Shown: positions 11,246 to 51,501 of the stretch, in pieces
Layout of the letters: each line of letters opens with the position of its first letter
How positions within the stretch are numbered: the first letter of the stretch is position 1
From: Oegoconia quadripuncta
Taxonomy: Eukaryota > Arthropoda > Insecta > Lepidoptera > Autostichidae
Assembly (NCBI GenBank): GCA_949316235.1
Contig: OX438750.1
Location: forward strand, 2,060,501-2,124,500
Reading direction: 5' to 3'
DNA: 64,000 bases
Notes under the pieces: generated by a model
What the model saw: only the letters and a program-made list of their open reading frames with translations
Told to the model about the DNA's origin: nothing
Database searches by the model: none
Position numbers and translations under genes: made by a program

Positions 11246-11699
11246 TACAAACAGCGTGATCTAGGATAATTAACAGAACATATTTTTTTTGTAAATAAAT
11301 ACATATAACGGATTAGTTTTTTTCATCGTAAGGAAAAAAATAGGGCATATTAGGTAAGTGAAATAGAAGTTATTGGCATAGGTAGTTGAATTTTTTTTTT
11401 TTAAACCATAAAATATAATAAAACGTTGTGGCATTTGACGGTCGCGTGCACATAATTACATCATTAAATTAAATAAATTGAAAAAAAAACTTTTTACCAA
11501 CATGTAGTCAACATGTCGGTAAAATTAAACATTGCCATGTAATTATTTGAATTGCCGAAAATAGTATTGCTAACTGTAAAATTGCGAAAAGTTGTTTTGC
11601 CATAATGTTTTTTAGGCAAATGAAAATTTGGGAAACATACTTTGGCATGTGATACTTTGGGAAACGTTCTTTGCCCAAAAATTAGTAATCCGATTTTAC

Positions 11700-41470
<29,771 letters not shown>

Positions 41471-41592
41471 TTTATTTCCAACGTACACTTTATCACTTGT
41501 AGAATACTTGGTTACTTATTATTATTTGTAATTGTAACTTCATTTATTATTAATAATTAGAGGTGTACGACTTCTGTGACGGCTCACTTGGA

Positions 41593-41637
41593 ACTGATTC
41601 GCTCTGTGCAATTGTCTACATTATATCTGTATATAAA
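41593..41637 (-). promoter_or_regulatory. Possible TATA box and initiator of the lipid transfer protein gene
   Basis: On the minus strand TTTATATA occupies 41637-41630, and TCAGT, the arthropod initiator pentamer, lies at 41597-41593, about 125 bp upstream of the start codon. The spacing, roughly 40 bp, is longer than the usual 28-31, so only one of the two may be used. Confidence 0.3.
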
Positions 41638-41854
41638 CGTTGAGTATTGTTCGTCTGTCTGTGTGTAATTAAATTTTCTTAGGCCCCGACGTAAAACGAA
41701 GTGTGTTATGTGTGTGTGTGTCCTGAAAATAAACAATTTTTAGTTATGACTGAATGTTGTATCTTAGAGATACATTAAAGGAAATTAATATGTTAACAAT
41801 GGCATCTCAATACATCTCAACACTGCTTCCACTATATAATTATATGGTAAATTT

Positions 41855-42075
41855 TTTTTTTGTTCGCAACGGGTTAGCACTTTACCTCAATCACACCTGA
41901 TGTTAAGTGAAGATGAGGCCGAAGGTGGCAGCGTACTGACCCGGAAACCCCATCTTATTTGGGGGACTGGATATCTTATCTCTGACAACCGGAACACAAC
42001 TATGCTATTAACATTGCTGTTTGGCGGCAGATTTAGATAAGATGGTGGTAGCTAGCCAGGCGGACATTCAATAGC
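41855..42075 (-). mobile_element. SINE-A, tail and body
   Basis: Reversed, ending at the gccaggcggacatt boundary without head. Confidence 0.7.
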
Positions 42076-42109
42076 AAAATTCAATACATATAAGTAAGAA
42101 TGTATTATT

Positions 42110-42385
42110 TCCCAATTTGGGAGGACCGGGTTCGATACCCACGCAGGCCATGTACCAATGATTTTTTAAATTTAATTCAATTACTTATGTTCATTTATCC
42201 GACTGCTCTTTAACAGTGAATGACCACACCGAGAGGAAACCTGCATTCCTAAGAAATTAAAATTCAAAGACATGTGAAGTCCCCCGCATTGGGCCAGCGT
42301 GGTGGACTATGGCCCATACTCCCTCATTATATCAGGGAAGGCCTATATCCCTGCAGTGGGATGTAAACGGGCTGATTATGTTGAT
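42110..42385 (+). mobile_element. SINE-C
   Basis: Head cccaatttgggaggaccggg to gggatgtaaacgggctgatt. Confidence 0.65.
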
Positions 42386-42394
42386 ACATACAAA

Positions 42395-42732
42395 CAGACG
42401 AATAGAAAACCTTCTATGTTATAAAATATCAGATTATTTAGATGATAAACACTCATGGACATGAACAGCCCATTCGCGTAACGAGGCTATTTCACAATTA
42501 ATAATGGAATATTACAATATAAAATAATAATTAATAATTTTGTAACAAAAAAACCTTTTTTAAAAAAAAGAGCAACCTCTCGGGTTTCTTGCTTGTTCTT
42601 CTCAGGGGAAAAGTGGCTTTTGAACAAGCAGTAGCTTAAAAAATGTAAAATCTGACTATTTTAAGTGTACCCTGTGTACCTACAAAATAAAACATTTTTT
42701 AATTTTGATTTTGATTTGATTTTGATCTCCTT
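42395..42732 (+). mobile_element. LINE-1 tail
   Basis: SDYLDDKHSWT, stop, 3' UTR, gattttgatttgattttga tail. 42733-43000 holds no repeat I know. Confidence 0.65.
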
Positions 42733-43004
42733 TTTGAAGTCGGTTAAAAATAAAGCAATTGTAAATACTATAAGAAATACAAGTGATGCCAAAGAACATC
42801 GTTAGAGTTAACAAAAAATAATAATATAATAAATAATTAATATCGTAATGTATTTTATTGTGATAAAAATACGCTCTTAGTGACAAGGCTGCATGGTAAA
42901 GGTTAGTAACCCAAGAATTCATTCTGACAAGATTAACTTGTAGTACGTAGAAGTAAATGTTACCTGAGAAGATGCGAACTAAGGGTCTCACCACCATACT
43001 AAAT

Positions 43005-43525
43005 TAACCGCCTCCGTGGCTCAATGTAAACAACATAGGGTTTACGAATCGGAGGTCGCGGGGCGATTCCCATTTTATATGTCCGCCTGTATAGCTACCA
43101 CCATCTTATCTAAATCTGCCGCCAAACAGCAATGTTAATAGCATTGTTGTGTTCCGGTTGTCAGAGATAAGACAGCCAGTTCCCCAAATATTTCAAGTGC
43201 TAACCCGTTGTGCATAAAAAAAATACAGAAATGTACATACATACATCCACTTGAAAAACATAACCGTCCTGTTTGGGCAGTCGGGTTTTATATTTTTCGA
43301 GTGTAAGTATGTAGATATATATATTATCTCCTGTAGCTTAAATGGGTCCACCGATTTTGAAGTGCAAGGTATCGTTCGATATCGAGCCAGGCGGACATTT
43401 AAAATGCCCTACCACCAACCAAACCGAGTACTAAACATGTACCCCGCTGGGGATCGAACCCGCAACCTCCGATTTGTAAACGCTTATATTGTTTACATTG
43501 AGCCACGGAGGCGGTTTCAAGTTAC
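43005..43525. mobile_element. Two SINE-A fragments in opposite orientation
   Basis: 43005-43220 plus strand with an internal deletion; 43385-43520 minus strand head half. The second is inserted in a repeat whose text cctgtagc..aaacgggtc flanks it on both sides. Confidence 0.6.
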
Positions 43526-43659
43526 CTCCTGTAGCCTAAACGGGTCAACCGATTTTGAAATGCAAGGTGTCGTTCCATTCGTCTTGATCCCGTGCCATGG
43601 GATTCATTTATAGCAAAAAATCCAACATGGCGCTGGCAAAATACAAAATATTCTTTAAC

Positions 43660-44060
43660 AGATTCTTTATTGCAAATAAACACAAAAGATACATTTGTCA
43701 GATAAAAATACACAAAGGTGAGCTTATCTCTAAGAGAGATCTCTTCCAGCCAACCCTATAAGCGGTTAGAGAGTGTATAACGGGGAATAAAAAAGGGCGT
43801 ACAACGCAATGGTGATTAAGTAAAAAAGTCTATAATACATAAATACTTGTAAATAACTAAATATAACTACATGAATATAATACTAAATAAACCTAAGTAA
43901 AACATTTAATTAGATATATAAGTAATATATTATATAAATATCAATATATAACATTACTTCTTATGCCAATTGCGACAGGTAGTGTTCTTTTAAGCGCTTT
44001 TTGAAAACTGGTGGTGTAGAGCGTTCGTTTATAAATACTTAAATAGTTATTTATCAAAGC
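43660..44060 (-). mobile_element. CR1/L2-like LINE 3' end
   Basis: Reversed FKKRLKEHYL-type C-terminus near 43990 and a 3' UTR with aagagagatctcttccagcc, as at 48318-48420. Confidence 0.55.
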
Positions 44061-44069
44061 GACACCAGA

Positions 44070-44215
44070 GGTTCTATTACATAATTTAATCGTTATTGTC
44101 ATCGGTTACGTTCTGACATGTGATTGGTTGGCTCATCCCTCGCTCGGCAATTTGACGGTTTCTCATTGGTCAACGTAATCGATGACGATACCGATGAAGT
44201 TACATAATCCAAGAG
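44070..44215. mobile_element. TIR MITE, family M2
   Basis: Second copy of 20895-21050, inverted. 44216-44492 is unique-looking. Confidence 0.55.
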
Positions 44216-44504
44216 CAGACGTGGGTAAGACGTTTCTAGTAAAGGTTAAGGTGCATTCCCTTCATTTTCTATTGATGTGACATATCCGATATTGTTACAG
44301 TACTGAGTTACGTCATTCTGCCGTTAGCACGTTATCAACAAAGAGATAAGTCAGCTGACCTTTGACTCATGAATTAAAGATGCGAAGCGAGTCTGGATAC
44401 ATCGGCGCCATCTTGGATTTGATGTCAGTTCGATATTCTAACAGCAGCTAACTAGTGTTGCCAGATTGAAATATGAATGTTCAGTATTTTGTAAGTACAC
44501 AAGG

Positions 44505-44900
44505 ACGGCTTTTTGGCGGGAACTCGGCGAGTGAAGTAGCATTTTTCTTTATAAGTCTTAAAATTTGTGCATTCTAACTTTTGAAGCTTAATAATGGCAG
44601 AATGTTGTGCAGCAAACGTTAGTGTTGGTGTACAGGTGAAGGGAAGTGTAAATTAAAGTGCGTAACGGAGCTTTCGGGTTCCCACAAGAAGCCGCCAAAA
44701 TCTTTTGTAAAGCATTCTGCCACTTTACTGAAGAATGACTTGACCGTGACTAGACTCTGTATACGACGAATTACTTGTTTTGATTGAGACTGACCTATAA
44801 ACTGAAGAAATAAGATAAATAAAAATTTTCACTCGAAACTGGCAGTAATGTCCCTCGACAATGAGGTTGACTGGTTGCCATCCTCAAAAATAAGAAGAAG
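44505..44900 (+). mobile_element. RTX retroposed transcript
   Basis: 12-bp TSD AAGTACACAAGG at 44493-44504 and 44901-44912, tail aagaagaag. The best preserved complete copy. Confidence 0.78.
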
Positions 44901-44909
44901 AAGTACACA

Positions 44910-45125
44910 AGGTACACTTAGTAGAACAGATTTTACATTTTTTAAGCTACTGCTTGTTCAAAAAACTATTTTCCCCTGAGAAGAACAAGCAAAAGCTCGA
45001 GTGTTTATATTACAGAAGGGCTCAATAATCTTTCATTATTAATTGTGAAATAGCCTAGCATGTGAACGAGCCGGTTACGTCCATGGTTGATTGTCATTTA
45101 AATAGTCTGATTATATAAAACATAC
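44910..45125 (-). mobile_element. LINE-1 3' end
   Basis: Reversed 3' UTR and C-terminal remnant. The RTX copy landed at its end. Confidence 0.6.
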
Positions 45126-45135
45126 TTTCTTAATA

Positions 45136-45375
45136 CGACGACCGTTTGGTGTAGCGGATAGGGATCCTGTCAGCGAAACCAACGGTTGCGGGTTCGAAAC
45201 CCGCGACGGGTAAATATTTGTGTGATGAATACGAGCATTTATTCCTTAGTCATGGATGTTTATATAAATATTTAAGTATGTTTATCCGTCATCAAGTATC
45301 CATAGTACAAGCTTTGCTTAGTTTGGAACTGGATGATTGGTGTAATTTGTCTGAAATATTTATTTTTTATTTATT
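45136..45375 (+). mobile_element. SINE-B2
   Basis: cgaccgtttggtgtagcgga head, ggttgcgggttcgaaac B box and body. Confidence 0.7.
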
Positions 45376-45449
45376 TAATAAGTTTCTGCTGTATACTTAA
45401 ACTTATCTCTAAGTGACACTGCAGGTCTCAATAATGTTTTTTAGAGTGC

Positions 45450-45487
45450 AACATAGGAATCTACACACCTATGTAGATTCCTATGTT
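45450..45487. repeat. Short perfect palindrome
   Basis: 16-nt arms aacataggaatctaca / complement with a 6-nt loop. Confidence 0.7.
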
Positions 45488-45940
45488 ACCTAATCGCCTC
45501 CGTGGTTCAATGTAAACAACATAGGGTTGACGAATCGATGGTCGCGGGTTCGATCCCCAGCAACATATTTAATACTCTGTTTGGTAAGTAGGTAAAGGTA
45601 GGTAAGGTAGGTCACTTTAAATATACGCCTGGTTCTACCATACCTAAGTCTGCCGTCAAAAACATAAGGTTTACGAATCGGAGGTCTCGTGTTCGATCCC
45701 CAGCGGGGTACATGTTTAAGTACTCGGTTTGGTTGGTGGTAGGGCATTTTAAATGTCCGCCTGTCTAGCTACCACCATCTCATCTAAATGTGCCGCCAAA
45801 CAGTAACGTTTATAGCATTGTTGTGTTCCGGTAGTCAGAGATAAGATAGCCAGTCCCCCAAATAAAATGGGGATTCCGGGTCTGTACGCTTCCACCTTTG
45901 GCCTCATCGTCACTTAACATCAAGTGTGATTGAGGTTAAA
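45488..45940 (+). mobile_element. SINE-A, rearranged double copy
   Basis: One head with a scrambled body to 45655, then a second B box and complete body. Confidence 0.7.
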
Positions 45941-46137
45941 AGTTGACGCTTGAGACTCTGTTGCATATTAAAGCAGTAAAAAAATGTGTGGAGACTGAAA
46001 CGCGATCTCAATCTCAAGATCGATTTTAGATTTGAGTCCACTGGAAATCTTACCGTGTATTTGGACGCGAGTCGCTCAAACCTTACAGAATCAAGGTAAT
46101 CGATCACAAGATGTTTTTCTCTCGGCATTGTGTCCAT
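45910..46137 (-). CDS. Doubtful first coding exon of an unknown minus-strand gene
   Basis: ATG at 46137 opens MDTMPREKHLVIDYLDSVRF and eight more residues up to a GTAAGA donor near 46053. The frame also stays open past that donor to 45910. This DNA is not one of the repeats I recognise. A phase-compatible downstream piece could be 42997-42963, but its acceptor is poor. I do not recognise the product, and a chance frame is quite possible. Confidence 0.25.
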   Translation of the reverse strand: MDTMPREKHLVIDYLDSVRFERLASKYTVRFPVDSNLKSILRLRSRFSLHTFFYCFNMQQSLKRQLLTSITLDVK

Positions 46138-46382
46138 AGTTATATTTTTTTTTTCAAGAATAATATTTTAGATTTCACATAAAAACAAAATTGCGCCTTT
46201 ACCAAAACAAGGGCTTTGCGTCAGCGTTGTTACCTAACGCCCGTGTGAATAGACTTAGGTAATTAAGCCCGTATAGATCATTACCAGCAGTACAGTCTGA
46301 ACTGAACGGCCATTACATTGTACAGTCAGTGGCGTAAAAAACTGTAAACTCGACAATTTTTTTTGAAGTTTTTAAACAACTT

Positions 46383-46545
46383 TTTTTTTATGCATAACGG
46401 CTTGGTACTTGACCCCAATCACACCTGATATGTGAAGATGACGTCGAAAGTGGAAGCGTACTGACCCGGAAACCCCAACACATTTGGGGGACTGGCTATC
46501 TTATCTGTGACAACCGGAACACAACAATGCTATTAATATTGGTTA
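46383..46545 (-). mobile_element. SINE-A 3' fragment
   Basis: Reversed tail and body. 46643-46680 is a SINE-B head stub just upstream of the small-protein promoter. Confidence 0.65.
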
Positions 46546-46842
46546 ATAGCAAACATGTAGCATTCTTGAAAAAAAGTCACAATTTTGGATTAATAGTCCT
46601 CATGATTTAGCTTTGTTAGGCTTTGTTCTCTTTAAACCACTTTTGACGACCTGTTTGGTGTAGTGATTATGTAATTCCAACGCACACTCCCCGAAATGCA
46701 TCCTTATTAATAATCCTTATTAAATAAGATTATAGGAAGTTAAAAGTGTATCCTTACTGGACTATATTATCTCTAAAACCAATACCTAATGGTGTAGTTA
46801 AATCACAAATGCGGGTATCTAAAATTACTGTCAAATTACTGT

Positions 46843-46874
46843 TATATAAAGTGATGCATCGATTTTTATTCAGT
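46843..46874 (+). promoter_or_regulatory. Core promoter (TATA plus initiator) of the small secreted protein gene
   Basis: TATATAAAG at 46843-46851 and TCAGT at 46870-46874. Taking the A at 46872 as +1, the TATA starts at -29, the standard spacing. This leaves a 13-nt 5' leader before ATG 46885. It implies a focused, regulated promoter. Confidence 0.6.
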
Positions 46875-46884
46875 ATATTTCAAA

Positions 46885-46936
46885 ATGGGGCCAACCGCAC
46901 TCGTGATTGTAGTTATCTTTGTATTGATTGATAAAG
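46885..46936 (+). CDS. Small secreted protein exon 1
   Basis: ATG through the hydrophobic core to AAAG before GTAAAT. Ends after 17 codons plus one nt. The start is 13 nt downstream of a predicted transcription start at 46872. Confidence 0.7.
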
Positions 46937-49808
46937 GTAAATTAATTTTAAATTAATTTTTGGAATAACCACGAAATAACGGTCACGGCCCTCACAATAC
47001 AATACAATACAATACAAATACACTTTATTGCACAACAGAAAATACAGTTTCAGAAAAGTGGTAAGAATAGAATGTACAATTTGGCGACTTTATCACTAAA
47101 AGCGATCTCTTCCAGGCAACTTTTGGGTATAAGGACAATACATTTGAAATAGGTAGGTTGTGCGGTATTAAATAAGGATGCAGATACAAACTACGTGAAT
47201 AAATTTCATATATTTACATACACATACATACATAGATCAATAGACAAATATACCTACTTAAACATAACATCTATAAAATAGCAACAAAATACAAACGTAA
47301 ATATATAGGTGTACTAAATAAATGTTTATTGATATATAAAATAATAATAATAAGCGACAACAGGATTGTGCTAAGGTATAGAGAGAAGATAAGAAAGGAG
47401 CACAGATTAAAGCACCAGGAAATGCTCTTTGACGGCGACTTTGATTTCAGTAGGAGCCGTGTCGAATACCACTGTTGATGCTGGCTTACAGGAGTTACAG
47501 TGGGAGGAGTGTGGAGGCGTTTTTGCTGTAGTGGTTAGACCTTTAACGCTATGTCTAGAGGTCGTGGATTCGAATCCCGTTACGGGCATATGTTTGTATG
47601 TAATATGGATGTTTACATTATTTACTGGAGGAGAATGGAACGTATCAGCTGGACAGAGAAGAAAACGAACAAAGAGATTTTAAATATAGTAAAGGAAAAA
47701 AGGAAATTGTTGGGAGTAATTGAGAATAGAAGAGGGAAAATGCTGGGACACCTTATACGACACGTTGATTACATCAAAACCATAATAGAAGGAAGAATAG
47801 AGGGGAAAAGAAAAAGAGGAAGACCGAGAATAAGCTATGTGCAACAGATAAAAGAGAAGTTGAACGTCGTGTCGTATCAGGAGGTCAAGAGGAAGGCGGA
47901 GAGCAGAGAGATATGGAAAAATTGGAGATTGGAGCATAGCTCTTAAATCAGATGATGACATTATTTACAATAATATGTCAGTACATAATTGTAACACAAG
48001 CGTACTTACTTCGTGTGGAACTAGATGGCGATGTTCAAGTAATTTTATGTATATATTTTTTTGTTTATTACAGAAATTCTAGCTGACACCTTACCGGATC
48101 ATACAAGACAAAAAAGGTATTTTTTTTGTATCTAAACTACACTCAATATATTTAGTACAAGAAAATCGACCAAAAAAAAATCATAAACTAGGATTATTTA
48201 AATTTGGGATAATAACAACATAAGTTTAAACTAACAATACCATGCACTTCAAAATCGGTCCAGGCGTTTAGATTACAAGATGCGCCAAAGGAACGGACAT
48301 ACATGCTCTAACCACCACTGAGGTTGGCTGGAAGAGATCTCTATTAGAGATAAGCTCACCTTTGTACAATATTTCCGACTGATTGTCAACATGTTTTTTA
48401 TGTGCAATAAAGAATACAATACATACAGTGTGGAAAGATAAGTCGGTTTAAACTAAACAACCTTAAATCCTTTATTTTTAAAAAGAAACAATACTGCATT
48501 CAAAGATTTTCGTAAAACTCGCTTGCCTCGCCCGGGACTCGAACCAACTTAATCAAAATAAAGTTAATGTTAGACTTAACGATCATTTTTATTTTTAAGA
48601 CCAAATGTTTCTTAGAGAAATTTTATCCTGAATAATAATACTATCGATTAGTATAATAAAATAGGGAGTGTTTGTTTTTTAAATTTTAGTTGGTTCGAGT
48701 CCCGGGCGAGGCAAGCGAGTTTTAGAAAATCTTTGAATGCAGTTTTGTTTCTTTTTAAAAATAAAGGAATGTCTCCTTTAAGTAAAATGAGCCAGCTTAA
48801 GGATTTAAGGTAGTTTCCCTCCAGGGCCCGACTTATCTTTCCACGCTGTATATTAGATTTTCAAAAATGTCACTGAACTTACATACAACACCAGCAAGTG
48901 GTCGAAAAATGCTTTGCAAATTTTGAAATGGACAACTTACATACGAACATTGCAAACTAAACAAAAGCTTATAAAAATACATTTTCAGATGCATAGTAAT
49001 TCAAAAGCAGTCAGGAACCCATGGAGACAGCACTGAGGATGCTGGTGACGATGACGACTACAGGAAGCCTCGGCCCAAGGACCCTCGACCTGATAAGAGA
49101 TACGAGAGGAGACGCCTGGATAACAGAGACGACGTTGAGGTAAGGTGCTCTTAACTCACCACGAAAAAAGACGGGTACTATGTGTTTAACGACGTTGTGT
49201 ATCGTATGGTGTGACGTATCTTAGTATTCATCAACAGCACGCGCTTGTTATGACGTGAAGATAGATACGTTCCACCGCTCAAATGCAGCGATGGTGGAGC
49301 GCTCTGGTGGCAGTTCTTTTTGAATTGCTTGCGTTCAAATATAATATCCCACACTATAACCGGCACGTATTTTTCTTCATGGTTTTTAACCCTAAGGCAT
49401 GGTGAATGAAGTATAAGAAAGTGGAAGGAAATAAGGAAACTTGCAAGCCATAACACGGCTGATAGCGCTTGATCCTGCCCAAAAGGGCCTCAAAAACTCG
49501 TCTCAACTCCGAAAGGAATAAAATTAGCGGCCCGACGCTTTCACATTTTATTATCTTGACCTTTTCGGCCGAACCAGCCCCCGCACCAGCTTTAATCGTC
49601 GAGGACTAGACGCGAGACGGACCCAAAGTGTCGACGGGCATCTCATACAAGAGCCAAGATTTGCTTTTCTGGGTTTGTCGTTTATAATCTGTGATTGTTT
49701 CAGATTCTATCTCAACCCCCGATTAAATACAGGACTCTGACAACGAATAGAAGGGTCAGCGACACGCAGAATGATAGAATTCGTCGTAGGTTTTTCAACA
49801 TTTATTAG
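46885..49808 (+). CDS. Unrecognised small secreted, highly charged protein (116 aa, 4 exons, complete)
   Basis: Exons 46885-46936, 48074-48116, 48989-49139 and 49704-49808 join in phase (1, 2, 0) to a TAG at 49806. Residues 1-15 (MGPTALVIVVIFVLI) are a signal-peptide core. The mature part has an acidic run (EDAGDDDD) followed by a basic Pro-rich stretch (YRKPRPKDPRPDKRYERRR), then NRR and RIRRR, and ends FFNIY. Multibasic KR/RRR sites are what prohormone convertases cut, so a peptide precursor is possible. There is no amidation Gly after the last site. Two Met and one Cys in the whole chain argue against a disulfide-knotted toxin or defensin. A seminal-fluid, cuticle or silk-associated lineage-specific protein is equally possible. 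I do not recognise the family. It is supported by consensus splice sites, TATA+initiator and a poly(A) signal. Confidence 0.68.
46993..47165 (-). mobile_element. LINE-2 3' end
   Basis: (acaat)n tail then reversed LINE-2 end, in intron 1 of the small gene. Confidence 0.65.
47525..48040 (+). mobile_element. SINE-B split by an RTE insertion
   Basis: Head to 47614 and body from 47969. Confidence 0.6.
47626..47957 (+). mobile_element. RTE-type LINE C-terminus with 11-bp TSD
   Basis: TSD ACATTATTTAC at 47615-47625 and 47958-47968. Encodes KMLGHLIRHVDYIKTIIEGR and KRGRPRISYVQQIKEKLN, stop, then (atg)n. Confidence 0.78.
48074..48116 (+). CDS. Small secreted protein exon 2
   Basis: TTACAG acceptor, donor GTATTT (weak). 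Encodes EILADTLPDHTRQK plus a split Arg, around the likely signal cleavage (after ILA or ADT) and a QKR site. Confidence 0.62.
48318..48422 (+). mobile_element. LINE 3' end
   Basis: gctggaagagatctctatta to tgcaataaagaatacaatac; same family as 43660. Confidence 0.5.
48426..48848. mobile_element. Mariner-like MITE with long TIRs
   Basis: CAGTGTGGAAAGATAAGTCG / complement, arms about 130 bp, TA on both sides. Confidence 0.72.
48989..49139 (+). CDS. Small secreted protein exon 3
   Basis: TTTTCAG acceptor, GTAAGG donor, 1 + 150 nt. Encodes the only Cys, the acidic run and the basic Pro-rich stretch. The two alternative frames are stopped or lose the downstream join. Confidence 0.7.
49704..49808 (+). 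CDS. Small secreted protein exon 4 with stop
   Basis: TGTTTCAG acceptor. 34 codons beginning ILSQPPIKYRTLTTNRR and ending RIRRRFFNIY, then TAG. Confidence 0.7.
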   Translation: MLSQPPIKYRTLTTNRRVSDTQNDRIRRRFFNIY

Positions 49809-49864
49809 GTATCTTGGCATTCAAAATTATTTTGGAAACTTTGTACATGTTTGATTTAAAATAC

Positions 49865-49870
49865 AATAAA
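49865..49870 (+). terminator. Poly(A) signal of the small secreted protein gene
   Basis: AATAAA 56 nt after the stop codon, followed by AT-rich sequence and a T/GT-rich stretch near 49890-49905. Confidence 0.6.
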
Positions 49871-49937
49871 AGCATTAAAATAATTAGAGTATTTTCTTTG
49901 TTTAAAATTTGGGAAAAAGCACATCTCTCCTCATATA

Positions 49938-50205
49938 TACGACGACCTGTTTGGTGTAGTGGTTAGCAACTCTGGCCACTATACCAAAAGGTTGAGGGTT
50001 CGAATCCCGCTAGGGGCATATGTTTGTGTGATGAATACGGACATGTGTACCCGAGTTATGGATGTTTTCATTTATAATAAGAATTTATTTACAAGATAAA
50101 AATGTATTTATGTAGTATATCAACCTGGTTTCTACAACACAAGCCTATAGTTGCTTACTGTGGAATTAGATGGCGCTGTGTGTATATCTGAAGATATTTT
50201 ATTTG
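49938..50205 (+). mobile_element. SINE-B, full length
   Basis: Best preserved plus-strand copy; head cgacgacctgtttggtgtag. Confidence 0.82.
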
Positions 50206-50261
50206 TTATTTTAATTTTTTTATATTATATGTATTATGCCTTTTTTTACCTTTTTTTTCCG

Positions 50262-50540
50262 TTTTGTGTAGTGTTTGGTGTAGTGGTTAGAAATTATAGA
50301 AATTAAGAATTATATATATATATATATAATAGCAGCATATAAACCAAAAGGTCGCAGGTTTGAATCCCGCTAGTGGCATATGTTTATATGATGAAAACAG
50401 ACATGTGTTCCCGAGTTATGGGTGTTTTTCATTTTATATGTATTTATAAACAAAAATTTATCAACCATATGGTATCTATAATACAAGCCTAGTTGCTTAG
50501 TGTGGAACTATTATAGATGGCGCTGTGTGTATATAAATAG
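50262..50540 (+). mobile_element. SINE-B with (TA)n interruption
   Basis: Head split by a (ta)n expansion; body complete. Confidence 0.7.
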
Positions 50541-50679
50541 AATTACATTTATTTTGCTCTAAATGTGGTACACAGATCTCATTCACAAATATAAAGTTTC
50601 ACACATTTTACCAGTCACTGGCATGCAAAATTTTATTATATTTACACATTTAATTAACGATTATATTTATACATTTTTT

Positions 50680-51330
50680 TTTTGTTATATGAGAGGGCGG
50701 CAAACGAGCATGCACATTATACGTAGTTACATTAATTATTTAGTTAAAATGTCAGGTTCAGAGAAGTCAATAATAATTTCGTTACAATGTCAAATTCACA
50801 GAAGTCAAAATTAAATAGTTATGTAGGTAGGTAGGTACGAAGGGTATGTGCAGATATATTTAAAAAAAAAATAATAATTCATTGAAGAAGTACTTTATAG
50901 GAAGAGCCTTTCCAACAAGTTTTATTTCGATAAAGACACGTGTCTACTTGCTTCCGCACATTAATCAGTCAATCAATCAAATACCCTTTATTGTTTAAAT
51001 AAGGAAGGTACATTTAAATTTTTTTTTTTTTTTTATATGAGAGGGCGGCAAACGAGCATGCGGGTCACCTGATGGAAAGCAATCACCGCCGCCCATGGAC
51101 ACCCGCAACACCAAAAGGGTCACAGAGGCGTTGCCGGCCTTTGAGGAAGGTGTAGGCTCGTTTCTTGAAGGTATATATTATAGAAACTATAAATTAGACG
51201 GCCTTATCGCTAACAGCTATCTCTTCTAGGCAAACCTATCATCTCGAAATTCTTTCTTTTATGTAAGATAATATAGGATAGGATAGGATAGGACAGGACA
51301 GGATAGCATAGCATAGCATTGTATTGCATT
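50680..51330. repeat. Retroposon tails (minus) and LINE-2-like end
   Basis: 50685-50715 and 51025-51150 are reversed ends of the poly(A) retroposon. 51185-51330 is a LINE-2-like end with a (ggata)n tail. 51398-51475 is a LINE-1 tail piece. Confidence 0.5.
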
Positions 51331-51501
51331 GGATTGGATTACAGGTTTTTGTAGGCGTCTTATAGTCAAGATAATTCAAATAATATTTTATGGATATGAA
51401 TGCTTTTTGAACAAGTAGTAGCTTAAAAAATGTAAAATCTATTTTAAGTGTACCCTGTGTACCTAAAAAATAAAAATTACTTACAAGCTTTTATTTAGTT
51501 T

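Noticed and set aside
42963..42997. MVVRPLVRIFS as first exon of the lipid transfer gene
   Set aside because: It joins exon 2 in phase but gives a charged leader; the 41470 start gives a proper signal peptide and a better donor.
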